Source: Synchiropus splendidus
Lineage: Eukaryota > Chordata > Actinopteri > Syngnathiformes > Callionymidae
Assembly: GCF_027744825.2 (NCBI RefSeq)
Contig: NW_026527093.1
Span: 62,001-126,000 of the forward strand
Reading direction: 5' to 3'
DNA length: 64,000 nt
Shown: positions 11,401-22,900 of the stretch, in pieces
Layout: every line of letters starts with the position of its first letter
Position numbering within the stretch: position 1 is the stretch's first letter
Translations under genes and position numbers: made by a program
Notes under the pieces: model-generated
Told to the model about the DNA's origin: nothing
What the model saw: only the letters and a program-made list of their open reading frames with translations
Database searches by the model: none

Positions 11401-13348
11401 CTTTCTAGTAGTTGCACATCAAATCTAAGCTGTCTGAAGTGTTTTTCAAAAGTTATCAACACTTTTATGTTTGGCGTTCCGAAACCCACCTTATCTCAGG
11501 CTGAAAAGCGTTTTTACGCATTGTGCCATAACTTTTCAGGAAAGCTTCAGAACATGAAATTTTAACCTCCCACTATAGCAGAAAGGGTCTTTCTAGAAGT
11601 TGCACATCAAATCTAAACTGTCTGAAGTGTTTTTCCAAAGTTATCAACACTTTTATGTTTGGCGTTCCGAAACCCACCTTATCTCAGGCTGAAAAGCGTT
11701 TTTGTGCATTGTGCCATAACTTTTCAGGGAAGCTTTAGAACATGAAATTTTAACCTCCCACTATAGCAGAAAGGGTCTTTCTAGTAGTTGCACATCAAAT
11801 CTAAGCTGTCTGAAGTGTTTTTCAAAAGTTATCAACACTTTTATGTTTGGCGTTCCGAAACCCACCTTATCTCAGGCTGAAAAGCGTTTTTGTGCATTGT
11901 GCCATAACTTTTCAGGAAAGCTTCAGAACATGAAATTTTAACCTCCCACTATAGCAGAAAGGGTCTTTCTAGTAGTTGCACATCAAATCTAAACTGTCTG
12001 AAGTGTTTTTCCAAAGTTATCAACACTTTTATGTTTGGCGTTCCGAAACCCACCTTATCTCAGGCTGAAAAGCGTTTTTACGCATTGTGCCATAACTTTT
12101 CAGGGAAGCTTCAGAACATGAAATTTTAACCTCCCACTATAGCAGAAAGGGTCTTTCTAGTAGGTGCACATCAAATCTAAGCTCTCTGAAGTGTTTTTCG
12201 AAAGTTATCAACACTTTTATGTTTGGCGTTCCGAAACCCACCTTATCTCAGGCTGAAAAGCGTTTTTGTGCATTGTGCCATAACTTTTCAGGGAAGCTTC
12301 AGAACATGAAATTTTAACCTCCCACTATAGCAGAAAGGGTCTTTCTAGTAGTTGCACATCAAATCTAAACTGTCTGAAGTGTTTTTCCAAAGTTATCAAC
12401 ACTTTTATGTTTGGCGTTCCGAAACCCACCTTATCTCAGGCTGAAAAGCGTTTTTACGCATTGTGCCATAACTTTTCAGGGAAGCTTCAGAACATGAAAT
12501 TTTAACCTCCCACTATAGCAGAAAGGGTCTTTCTAGTAGGTGCACATCAAATCTAAGCTCTCTGAAGTGTTTTTCGAAAGTTATCAACACTTTTATGTTT
12601 GGCGTTCCGAAACCCACCTTATCTCAGGCTGAAAAGCGTTTTTGTGCATTGTGCCATAACTTTTCAGGGAAGCTTCAGAACATGAAATTTTAACCTCCCA
12701 CTATAGCAGAAAGGGTCTTTCTAGTAGTTGCACATCAAATCTAAACTGTCTGAAGTGTTTTTCCAAAGTTATCAACACTTTTATGTTTGGCGTTCCGAAA
12801 CCCACCTTATCTCAGGCTGAAAAGCGTTTTTGTGCATTGTGCCATAACTTTTCAGGGAAGCTTCAGAACATGAAATTTTAACCTCCCACTATAGCAAAAA
12901 GGGTCTTTCTAGTAGTTGCACATCAAATCTAAACTGTCTGAAGTGTTTTTCCTAAGTTATCAACACTTTTATGTTTGGCGTTCCGAAACCCACCTTATCT
13001 CAGGCTGAAAAGCGTTTTTGTGCATTGTGCCATAACTTTTCAGGAAAGCTTCAGAACATGAAATTTTAACCTCCCACTATAGCAGAAAGGGTCTTTCTAG
13101 TAGTTGCACATCAAATCTAAGCTGTCTGAAGTGTTTTTCAAAAGTTATCAACACTTTTATGTTTGGCGTTCCGAAACCCACCTTATCTCAGGCTGAAAAG
13201 CGTTTTTGTGCATTGTGCCATAACTTTTCAGGAAAGCTTCAGAACATGAAATTTTAACCTCCCACTATAGCAGAAAGGGTCTTTCTAGTAGTTGCACATC
13301 AAATCTAAACTGTCTGAAGTGTTTTTCCAAAGTTATCCACACTTTTAT
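5453..13348 (+). repeat. Tandem 21-monomer HOR, 3948-bp unit, two copies
   Basis: Units 5453-9400 and 9401-13348 both read mJ mA mB mC' mC mD mE mB* mC mF mD mG mH mA mB mC mB mC mF mK mA. Rare markers recur at exactly 3948 bp: aacggtctg in M33 and M54, and agaag in M41 and M62. The units look almost identical, with C178 (tccac) in the last monomer of the second. S2 holds only one such unit and lacks the agaag marker, so this tandem state probably arose in S1 alone or was lost from S2 by unequal exchange. The phase chosen is arbitrary. Confidence 0.92.
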
Positions 13349-14476
13349 GTTTGGCGTTCCGAAACCCACCTTATCTCAGGCTGAAAAGCGTTTTTACGCA
13401 TTGTGCCATAACTTTTCAGGGAAGCTTCAGAACATGAAATTTTAACCTCCCACTATAGCAGAAAGGGTCTTTCTAGTAGGTGCACATCAAATCTAAGCTC
13501 TCTGAAGTGTTTTTCGAAAGTTATTAACACTTTTATGTTTGGCGTTCCGAAACCCACCTTATCTCAGGCTGAAAAGCGTTTTTGTGCATTGTGCCATAAC
13601 TTTTCAGGGAAGCTTCAGAACATGAAATTTTAACCTCCCACTATAGCAGAAAGGGTCTTTCTAGTAGGTGCACATCAAATCTAAGCTCTCTGAAGTGTTT
13701 TTCGAAAGTTATCAACACTTTTATGTTTGGCGTTCCGAAACCCACCTTATCTCAGGCTGAAAAGCGTTTTTGTGCATTGTGCCATAACTTTTCAGGAAAG
13801 CTTCAGAACATGAAATTTTAACCTCCCACTATAGCAGAAAGGGTCTTTCTAGTAGTTGCACATCAAATCTAAACTGTCTGAAGTGTTTTTCCAAAGTTAT
13901 CAACACTTTTATGTTTGGCGTTCCGAAACCCACCTTATCTCAGGCTGAAAAGCGTTTTTACGCATTGTGCCATAACTTTTCAGGGAAGCTTCAGAACATG
14001 AAATTTTAACCTCCCACTATAGCAGAAAGGTTCTTTCTAGTAGGTGCACATCAAATCTAAGCTCTCTGAAGTGTTTTTCGAAAGTTATCGACACTTTTAT
14101 GTTTGGCGTTCCGAAACCCACCTTATCTCAGGCTGAAAAGCGTTTTTGTGCATTGTGCCATAACTTTTCAGGGAAGCTTCAGAACATGAAATTTTAACCT
14201 CCCACTATAGCAGAAAGGGTCTTTCTAGTAGTTGCACATCAAATCTAAACTGTCTGAAGTGTTTTTCCAAAGTTATCAACACTTTTATGTTTGGCGTTCC
14301 GAAACCCACCTTATCTCAGGCTGAAAAGCGTTTTTGTGCATTGTGCCATAACTTTTCAGGGAAGCTTCAGAACATGAAATTTTAACCTCCCACTATAGCA
14401 GAAAGGGTCTTTCTAGTAGGTGCACATCAAATCTAAGCTCTCTGAAGTGTTTTTCGAAAGTTATCAACACTTTTAT

Positions 14477-14663
14477 GTTTGGCGTTCCGAAACCCACCTT
14501 ATCTCAGGCTGAAAAGCGTTTTTGTGCATTGTGCCATAACTTTTCAGGAAAGCTTCAGAACATGAAATTTTAACCTCCCACTATAGCAGAAAGGGTCTTT
14601 CTAGTAGTTGCACATCAAATCTAAACTGTCTGAGTTTTTTTCCAAAGTTATCAACACTTTTAT
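14477..14663 (+). repeat. 187-bp mA monomer with deletion near position 158
   Basis: The usual tgaagtgttttt is replaced by tgagttttttt, one base shorter with a substitution. The same variant occurs in the monomer at 57903, which shows it was present before S1 and S2 separated. It is a useful marker because it occurs nowhere else that I saw. Confidence 0.93.
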
Positions 14664-16355
14664 GTTTGGCGTTCCGAAACCCACCTTATCTCAGGCTGAA
14701 AAGCGTTTTTACGCATTGTGCCATAACTTTTCAGGGAAGCTTCAGAACATGAAATTTTAACCTCCCACTATAGCAGAAAGGGTCTTTCTAGTAGGTGCAC
14801 ATCAAATCTAAGCTCTCTGAAGTGTTTTTCGAAAGTTATCGACACTTTTATGTTTGGCGTTCCGAAACCCACCTTATCTCAGGCTGAAAAGCGTTTTTGT
14901 GCATTGTGCCATAACTTTTCAGGGAAGCTTCAGAACATGAAATTTTAACCTCCCACTATAGCAGAAAGGGTCTTTCTAGTAGTTGCACATCAAATCTAAA
15001 CTGTCTGAAGTGTTTTTCCAAAGTTATTAACACTTTTATGTTTGGCGTTCCGAAACCCACCTTATCTCAGGCTGAAAAGCGTTTTTGTGCATTGTGCCAT
15101 AACTTTTCAGGGAAGCTTCAGAACATGAAATTTTAACCTCCCACTATAGCAGAAAGGGTCTTTCTAGTAGTTGCACATCAAATCTAAACTGTCTGAAGTG
15201 TTTTTCCAAAGTTATCAACACTTTTATGTTTGGCGTTCCGAAACCCACCTTATCTCAGGCTGAAAAGCGTTTTTGTGCATTGTGCCATAACTTTTCAGGA
15301 AAGCTTCAGAACATGAAATTTTAACCTCCCACTATAGCAGAAAGGGTCTTTCTAGTAGTTGCACATCAAATCTAAACTGTCTGAAGTGTTTTTCCAAAGT
15401 TATCAACACTTTTATGTTTGGCGTTCCGAAACCCACCTTATCTCAGGCTGAAAAGCGTTTTTACGCATTGTGCCATAACTTTTCAGGGAAGCTTCAGAAC
15501 ATGAAATTTTAACCTCCCACTATAGCAGAAAGGGTCTTTCTAGTAGGTGCACATCAAATCTAAGCTCTCTGAAGTGTTTTTCGAAAGTTATCAACACTTT
15601 TATGTTTGGCGTTCCGAAACCCACCTTATCTCAGGCTGAAAAGCGTTTTTGTGCATTGTGCCATAACTTTTCAGGGAAGCTTCAGAACATGAAATTTTAA
15701 CCTCCCACTATAGCAGAAAGGGTCTTTCTAGTAGTTGCACATCAAATCTAAACTGTCTGAAGTGTTTTTCAAAAGTTATCAACACTTTTATGTTTGGCGT
15801 TCCGAAACCCACCTTATCTCAGGCTGAAAAGCGTTTTTGTGCATTGTGCCATAACTTTTCAGGAAAGCTTCAGAACATGAAATTTTAACCTCCCACTATA
15901 GCAGAAAGGGTCTTTCTAGTAGTTGCACATCAAATCTAAACTGTCTGAAGTGTTTTTCCAAAGTTATCAACACTTTTATGTTTGGCGTTCCGAAACCCAC
16001 CTTATCTCAGGCTGAAAAGCGTTTTTGTGCATTGTGCCATAACTTTTCAGGAAAGCTTCAGAACATGAAATTTTAACCTCCCACTATAGCAGAAAGGGTC
16101 TTTCTAGTAGTTGCACATCAAATCTAAACTGTCTGAAGTGTTTTTCCAAAGTTATCAACACTTTTATGTTTGGCGTTCCGAAACCCACCTTATCTCAGGC
16201 TGAAAAGCGTTTTTACGCATTGTGCCATAACTTTTCAGGGAAGCTTCAGAACATGAAATTTTAACCTCCCACTATAGCAGAAAGGGTCTTTCTAGTAGGT
16301 GCACATCAAATCTAAGCTCTCTGAAGTGTTTTTCGAAAGTTATCAACACTTTTAT

Positions 16356-16544
16356 GTTTGGCGTTCCGAAACCCACCTTATCTCAGGCTGAAAAGCGTTT
16401 TTTGTGCATTGTGCCATAACTTTTCAGGGAAGCTTCAGAACATGAAATTTTAACCTCCCACTATAGCAGAAAGGGTCTTTCTAGTAGTTGCACATCAAAT
16501 CTAAACTGTCTGAAGTGTTTTTCAAAAGTTATCAACACTTTTAT
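16356..16544 (+). repeat. 189-bp mI monomer with one extra T
   Basis: The T-run after gcg has one more T than in any other monomer I read. The S2 partner at 59782 has the usual length. The change is therefore private to S1, or a homopolymer error in the assembly. Confidence 0.9.
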
Positions 16545-16920
16545 GTTTGGCGTTCCGAAACCCACCTTATCTCAGGCTGAAAAGCGTTTTTGTGCATTGT
16601 GCCATAACTTTTCAGGAAAGCTTCAGAACATGAAATTTTAACCTCCCACTATAGCAGAAAGGGTCTTTCTAGTAGTTGCACATCAAATCTAAACTGTCTG
16701 AAGTGTTTTTCCAAAGTTATCAACACTTTTATGTTTGGCGTTCCGAAACCCACCTTATCTCAGGCTGAAAAGCGTTTTTACGCATTGTGCCATAACTTTT
16801 CAGGGAAGCTTCAGAACATGAAATTATAACCTCCCACTATAGCAGAAAGGGTCTTTCTAGTAGTTGCACATCAAATCTAAACTGTCTGAAGTGTTTTTCC
16901 AAAGTTATCAACACTTTTAT

Positions 16921-17107
16921 GTTTGGCGTTCCGAAACCCACCTTATCTCAGGCTGAAAAGCGTTTTTGTGCATTGTGCCATAACTTTTCAGGGAAGCTTC
17001 AGAACATGAAATTTAACCTCCCACTATAGCAGAAAGGGTCTTTCTAGTAGTTGCACATCAAATCTAAGCTGTCTGAAGTGTTTTTCAAAAGTTATCAACA
17101 CTTTTAT
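16921..17107 (+). repeat. 187-bp mD monomer with one T lost
   Basis: gaaattttaac is shortened to gaaatttaac. The S2 partner at 60346 is full length. This is the second of three one-base indels within about 0.9 kb. Confidence 0.9.
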
Positions 17108-17294
17108 GTTTGGCGTTCCGAAACCCACCTTATCTCAGGCTGAAAAGCGTTTTTGTGCATTGTGCCATAACTTTTCAGGAAAGCTTCAGACATGAAATTT
17201 TAACCTCCCACTATAGCAGAAAGGGTCTTTCTAGTAGTTGCACATCAAATCTAAACTGTCTGAAGTGTTTTTCCAAAGTTATCAACACTTTTAT
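17108..17294 (+). repeat. 187-bp mA monomer with one A lost
   Basis: cagaacatg is shortened to cagacatg. The S2 partner at 60534 is full length. The lost base joins two frames and opens a chance 93-codon reading frame (17110-17391) that begins at TTG; I do not regard it as a gene. Confidence 0.9.
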
Positions 17295-17670
17295 GTTTGG
17301 CGTTCCGAAACCCACCTTATCTCAGGCTGAAAAGCGTTTTTACGAATTGTGCCATAACTTTTCAGGGAAGCTTCAGAACATGAAATTTTAACCTCCCACT
17401 ATAGCAGAAAGGGTCTTTCTAGTAGGTGCACATCAAATCTAAGCTCTCTGAAGTGTTTTTCGAAAGTTATCAACACTTTTATGTTTGGCGTTCCGAAACC
17501 CACCTTATCTCAGGCTGAAAAGCGTTTTTGTGCATTGTGCCATAACTTTTCAGGGAAGCTTCAGAACATGAAATTTTAACCTCCCACTATAGCAGAAAGG
17601 GTCTTTCTAGTAGGTGCACATCAAATCTAAACTCTCTGAAGTGTTTTTCGAAAGTTATCAACACTTTTAT

Positions 17671-19174
17671 GTTTGGCGTTCCGAAACCCACCTTATCTCA
17701 GGCTGAAAAGCGTTTTTGTGCATTGTGCCATAACTTTTCAGGAAAGCTTCAGAACATGAAATTTTAACCTCCCACTATAGCAGAAAGGGTCTTTCTAGTA
17801 GTTGCACATCAAATCTAAACTGTCTGAAGTGTTTTTCCAAAGTTATCAACACTTTTATGTTTGGCGTTCCGAAACCCACCTTATCTCAGGCTGAAAAGCG
17901 TTTTTACGCATTGTGCCATAACTTTTCAGGGAAGCTTCAGAACATGAAATTTTAACCTCCCACTATAGCAGAAAGGGTCTTTCTAGTAGGTGCACATCAA
18001 ATCTAAGCTCTCTGAAGTGTTTTTCGAAAGTTATCGACACTTTTATGTTTGGCGTTCCGAAACCCACCTTATCTCAGGCTGAAAAGCGTTTTTGTGCATT
18101 GTGCCATAACTTTTCAGGGAAGCTTCAGAACATGAAATTTTAACCTCCCACGATAGCAGAAAGGGTCTTTCTAGTAGTTGCACATCAAATCTAAACTGTC
18201 TGAAGTGTTTTTCCAAAGTTATCAACACTTTTATGTTTGGCGTTCCGAAACCCACCTTATCTCAGGCTGAAAAGCGTTTTTGTGCATTGTGCCATAACTT
18301 TTCAGGGAAGCTTCAGAACATGAAATTTTAACCTCCCACTATAGCAGAAAGGGTCTTTCTAGTAGGTGCACATCAAATCTAAGCTCTCTGAAGTGTTTTT
18401 CGAAAGTTATCAACACTTTTATGTTTGGCGTTCCGAAACCCACCTTATCTCAGGCTGAAAAGCGTTTTTGTGCATTGTGCCATAACTTTTCAGGAAAGCT
18501 TCAGAACATGAAATTTTAACCTCCCACTATAGCAGAAAGGGTCTTTCTAGTAGTTGCACATCAAATCTAAACTGTCTGAAGTGTTTTTCCAAAGTTATCA
18601 ACACTTTTATGTTTGGCGTTCCGAAACCCACCTTATCTCAGGCTGAAAAGCGTTTTTACGCATTGTGCCATAACTTTTCAGGGAAGCTTCAGAACATGAA
18701 ATTTTAACCTCCCACTATAGCAGAAAGGGTCTTTCTAGTAGGTGCACATCAAATCTAAGCTCTCTGAAGTGTTTTTCGAAAGTTATCGACACTTTTATGT
18801 TTGGCGTTCCGAAACCCACCTTATCTCAGGCTGAAAAGCGTTTTTGTGCATTGTGCCATAACTTTTCAGGGAAGCTTCAGAACATGAAATTTTAACCTCC
18901 CACTATAGCAGAAAGGGTCTTTCTAGTAGTTGCACATCAAATCTAAACTGTCTGAAGTGTTTTTCCAAAGTTATCAACACTTTTATGTTTGGCGTTCCGA
19001 AACCCACCTTATCTCAGGCTGAAAAGCGTTTTTGTGCATTGTGCCATAACTTTTCAGGGAAGCTTCAGAACATGAAATTTTAACCTCCCACTATAGCAGA
19101 AAGGGTCTTTCTAGTAGGTGCACATCAAATCTAAGCTCTCTGAAGTGTTTTTCGAAAGTTATCAACACTTTTAT
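17671..19174 (+). repeat. Tandem 4-monomer HOR, 752-bp unit, two copies
   Basis: M95-M98 and M99-M102 both read mA, mB with G178 (tcgac), mC, mL. The tcgac markers at 18034 and 18786 are 752 bp apart. A third start, mA then tcgac mB, follows at 19175 but continues mC' mC. The same four-monomer order also occurs once at 13725-14476 and at 25191-25942. The second copy of the pair is at 61098-62601. M97 has a private T106 to G. Confidence 0.88.
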
Positions 19175-19926
19175 GTTTGGCGTTCCGAAACCCACCTTAT
19201 CTCAGGCTGAAAAGCGTTTTTGTGCATTGTGCCATAACTTTTCAGGAAAGCTTCAGAACATGAAATTTTAACCTCCCACTATAGCAGAAAGGGTCTTTCT
19301 AGTAGTTGCACATCAAATCTAAACTGTCTGAAGTGTTTTTCCAAAGTTATCAACACTTTTATGTTTGGCGTTCCGAAACCCACCTTATCTCAGGCTGAAA
19401 AGCGTTTTTACGCATTGTGCCATAACTTTTCAGGGAAGCTTCAGAACATGAAATTTTAACCTCCCACTATAGCAGAAAGGGTCTTTCTAGTAGGTGCACA
19501 TCAAATCTAAGCTCTCTGAAGTGTTTTTCGAAAGTTATCGACACTTTTATGTTTGGCGTTCCGAAACCCACCTTATCTCAGGCTGAAAAGCGTTTTTGTG
19601 CATTGTGCCATAACTTTTCAGGGAAGCTTCAGAACATGAAATTTTAACCTCCCACTATAGCAGAAAGGGTCTTTCTAGTAGTTGCACATCAAATCTAAAC
19701 TGTCTGAAGTGTTTTTCCAAAGTTATTAACACTTTTATGTTTGGCGTTCCGAAACCCACCTTATCTCAGGCTGAAAAGCGTTTTTGTGCATTGTGCCATA
19801 ACTTTTCAGGGAAGCTTCAGAACATGAAATTTTAACCTCCCACTATAGCAGAAAGGGTCTTTCTAGTAGTTGCACATCAAATCTAAACTGTCTGAAGTGT
19901 TTTTCCAAAGTTATCAACACTTTTAT

Positions 19927-22900
19927 GTTTGGCGTTCCGAAACCCACCTTATCTCAGGCTGAAAAGCGTTTTTGTGCATTGTGCCATAACTTTTCAGGAA
20001 AGCTTCAGAACATGAAATTTTAACCTCCCACTATAGCAGAAAGGGTCTTTCTAGTAGTTGCACATCAAATCTAAACTGTCTGAAGTGTTTTTCCAAAGTT
20101 ATCAACACTTTTATGTTTGGCGTTCCGAAACCCACCTTATCTCAGGCTGAAAAGCGTTTTTACGCATTGTGCCATAACTTTTCAGGGAAGCTTCAGAACA
20201 TGAAATTTTAACCTCCCACTATAGCAGAAAGGGTCTTTCTAGTAGGTGCACATCAAATCTAAGCTCTCTGAAGTGTTTTTCGAAAGTTATCAACACTTTT
20301 ATGTTTGGCGTTCCGAAACCCACCTTATCTCAGGCTGAAAAGCGTTTTTGTGCATTGTGCCATAACTTTTCAGGGAAGCTTCGGAACATGAAATTTTAAC
20401 CTCCCACTATAGCAGAAAGGGTCTTTCTAGTAGTTGCACATCAAATCTAAACTGTCTGAAGTGTTTTTCCAAAGTTATCAACACTTTTATGTTTGGCGTT
20501 CCGAAACCCACCTTATCTCAGGCTGAAAAGCGTTTTTGTGCATTGTGCCATAACTTTTCAGGGAAGCTTCAGAACATGAAATTTTAACCTCCCACTATAG
20601 CAGAAAGGGTCTTTCTAGTAGTTGCACATCAAATCTAAACTGTCTGAAGTGTTTTTCCAAAGTTATCAACACTTTTATGTTTGGCGTTCCGAAACCCACC
20701 TTATCTCAGGCTGAAAAGCGTTTTTGTGCATTGTGCCATAACTTTTCAGGGAAGCTTCAGAACATGAAATTTTAACCTCCCACTATAGCAGAAAGGGTCT
20801 TTCTAGTAGTTGCACATCAAATCTAAGCTGTCTGAAGTGTTTTTCAAAAGTTATCAACACTTTTATGTTTGGCGTTCCGAAACCCACCTTATCTCAGGCT
20901 GAAAAGCGTTTTTGTGCATTGTGCCATAACTTTTCAGGAAAGCTTCAGAACATGAAATTTTAACCTCCCACTATAGCAGAAAGGGTCTTTCTAGTAGTTG
21001 CACATCAAATCTAAACTGTCTGAAGTGTTTTTCCAAAGTTATCAACACTTTTATGTTTGGCGTTCCGAAACCCACCTTATCTCAGGCTGAAAAGCGTTTT
21101 TACGCATTGTGCCATAACTTTTCAGGGAAGCTTCAGAACATGAAATTTTAACCTCCCACTATAGCAGAAAGGGTCTTTCTAGTAGGTGCACATCAAATCT
21201 AAGCTCTCTGAAGTGTTTTTCGAAAGTTATCAACACTTTTATGTTTGGCGTTCCGAAACCCACCTTATCTCAGGCTGAAAAGCGTTTTTGTGCATTGTGC
21301 CATAACTTTTCAGGGAAGCTTCAGAACATGAAATTTTAACCTCCCACTATAGCAGAAAGGGTCTTTCTAGTAGTTGCACATCAAATCTAAACTGTCTGAA
21401 GTGTTTTTCAAAAGTTATCAACACTTTTATGTTTGGCGTTCCGAAACCCACCTTATCTCAGGCTGAAAAGCGTTTTTGTGCATTGTGCCATAACTTTTCA
21501 GGAAAGCTTCAGAACATGAAATTTTAACCTCCCACTATAGCAGAAAGGGTCTTTCTAGTAGTTGCACATCAAATCTAAACTGTCTGAAGTGTTTTTCCAA
21601 AGTTATCAACACTTTTATGTTTGGCGTTCCGAAACCCACCTTATCTCAGGCTGAAAAGCGTTTTTACGCATTGTGCCATAACTTTTCAGGGAAGCTTCAG
21701 AACATGAAATTTTAACCTCCCACTATAGCAGAAAGGGTCTTTCTAGTAGTTGCACATCAAATCTAAACTGTCTGAAGTGTTTTTCCAAAGTTATCAACAC
21801 TTTTATGTTTGGCGTTCCGAAACCCACCTTATCTCAGGCTGAAAAGCGTTTTTGTGCATTGTGCCATAACTTTTCAGGGAAGCTTCAGAACATGAAATTT
21901 TAACCTCCCACTATAGCAGAAAGGGTCTTTCTAGTAGTTGCACATCAAATCTAAGCTGTCTGAAGTGTTTTTCAAAAGTTATCAACACTTTTATGTTTGG
22001 CGTTCCGAAACCCACCTTATCTCAGGCTGAAAAGCGTTTTTGTGCATTGTGCCATAACTTTTCAGGAAAGCTTCAGAACATGAAATTTTAACCTCCCACT
22101 ATAGCAGAAAGGGTCTTTCTAGTAGTTGCACATCAAATCTAAACTGTCTGAAGTGTTTTTCCAAAGTTATCAACACTTTTATGTTTGGCGTTCCGAAACC
22201 CACCTTATCTCAGGCTGAAAAGCGTTTTTACGCATTGTGCCATAACTTTTCAGGGAAGCTTCAGAACATGAAATTTTAACCTCCCACTATAGCAGAAAGG
22301 GTCTTTCTAGTAGGTGCACATCAAATCTAAGCTCTCTGAAGTGTTTTTCGAAAGTTATCAACACTTTTATGTTTGGCGTTCCGAAACCCACCTTATCTCA
22401 GGCTGAAAAGCGTTTTTGTGCATTGTGCCATAACTTTTCAGGGAAGCTTCAGAACATGAAATTTTAACCTCCCACTATAGCAGAAAGGGTCTTTCTAGTA
22501 GGTGCACATCAAATCTAAGCTCTCTGAAGTGTTTTTCGAAAGTTATCAACACTTTTATGTTTGGCGTTCCGAAACCCACCTTATCTCAGGCTGAAAAGCG
22601 TTTTTGTGCATTGTGCCATAACTTTTCAGGAAAGCTTCAGAACATGAAATTTTAACCTCCCACTATAGCAGAAAGGGTCTTTCTAGTAGTTGCACATCAA
22701 ATCTAAACTGTCTGAAGTGTTTTTCCAAAGTTATCAACACTTTTATGTTTGGCGTTCCGAAACCCACCTTATCTCAGGCTGAAAAGCGTTTTTACGCATT
22801 GTGCCATAACTTTTCAGGGAAGCTTCAGAACATGAAATTTTAACCTCCCACTATAGCAGAAAGGGTCTTTCTAGTAGGTGCACATCAAATCTAAGCTCTC

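Larger units (their letters stand above)
1..20573 (+). repeat. First copy (S1) of a long intra-array segmental duplication
   Basis: The type order here matches 47375-64000 monomer by monomer. The offset is 252 monomers up to M50 and 231 afterwards. Shared rare markers include A99 (M17 and M269), G151 (M33 and M285), the tgagttttttt deletion (M78 and M309), A94 (M90 and M321), A51 (M93 and M324), aaactc (M94 and M325) and G81 (M109 and M340). S1 differs by having two 21-monomer units instead of one and by private changes near 14031, 16356-17294 and 18152. The left end may extend beyond the window. Confidence 0.9.

Noticed and set aside
17110..17391. 93-codon open reading frame on the + strand
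   Set aside because: It starts at TTG, lies wholly in satellite, and exists only because one A is missing in the monomer at 17108. The partner monomer in S2 lacks this frame. Its product is just repeat translated in two registers.
18043..18255. 70-codon open reading frame on the - strand
   Set aside because: It opens only because T106 to G in one monomer removes a stop (ctatag to cgatag). It resembles no protein I recognise, and the S2 partner keeps the stop.
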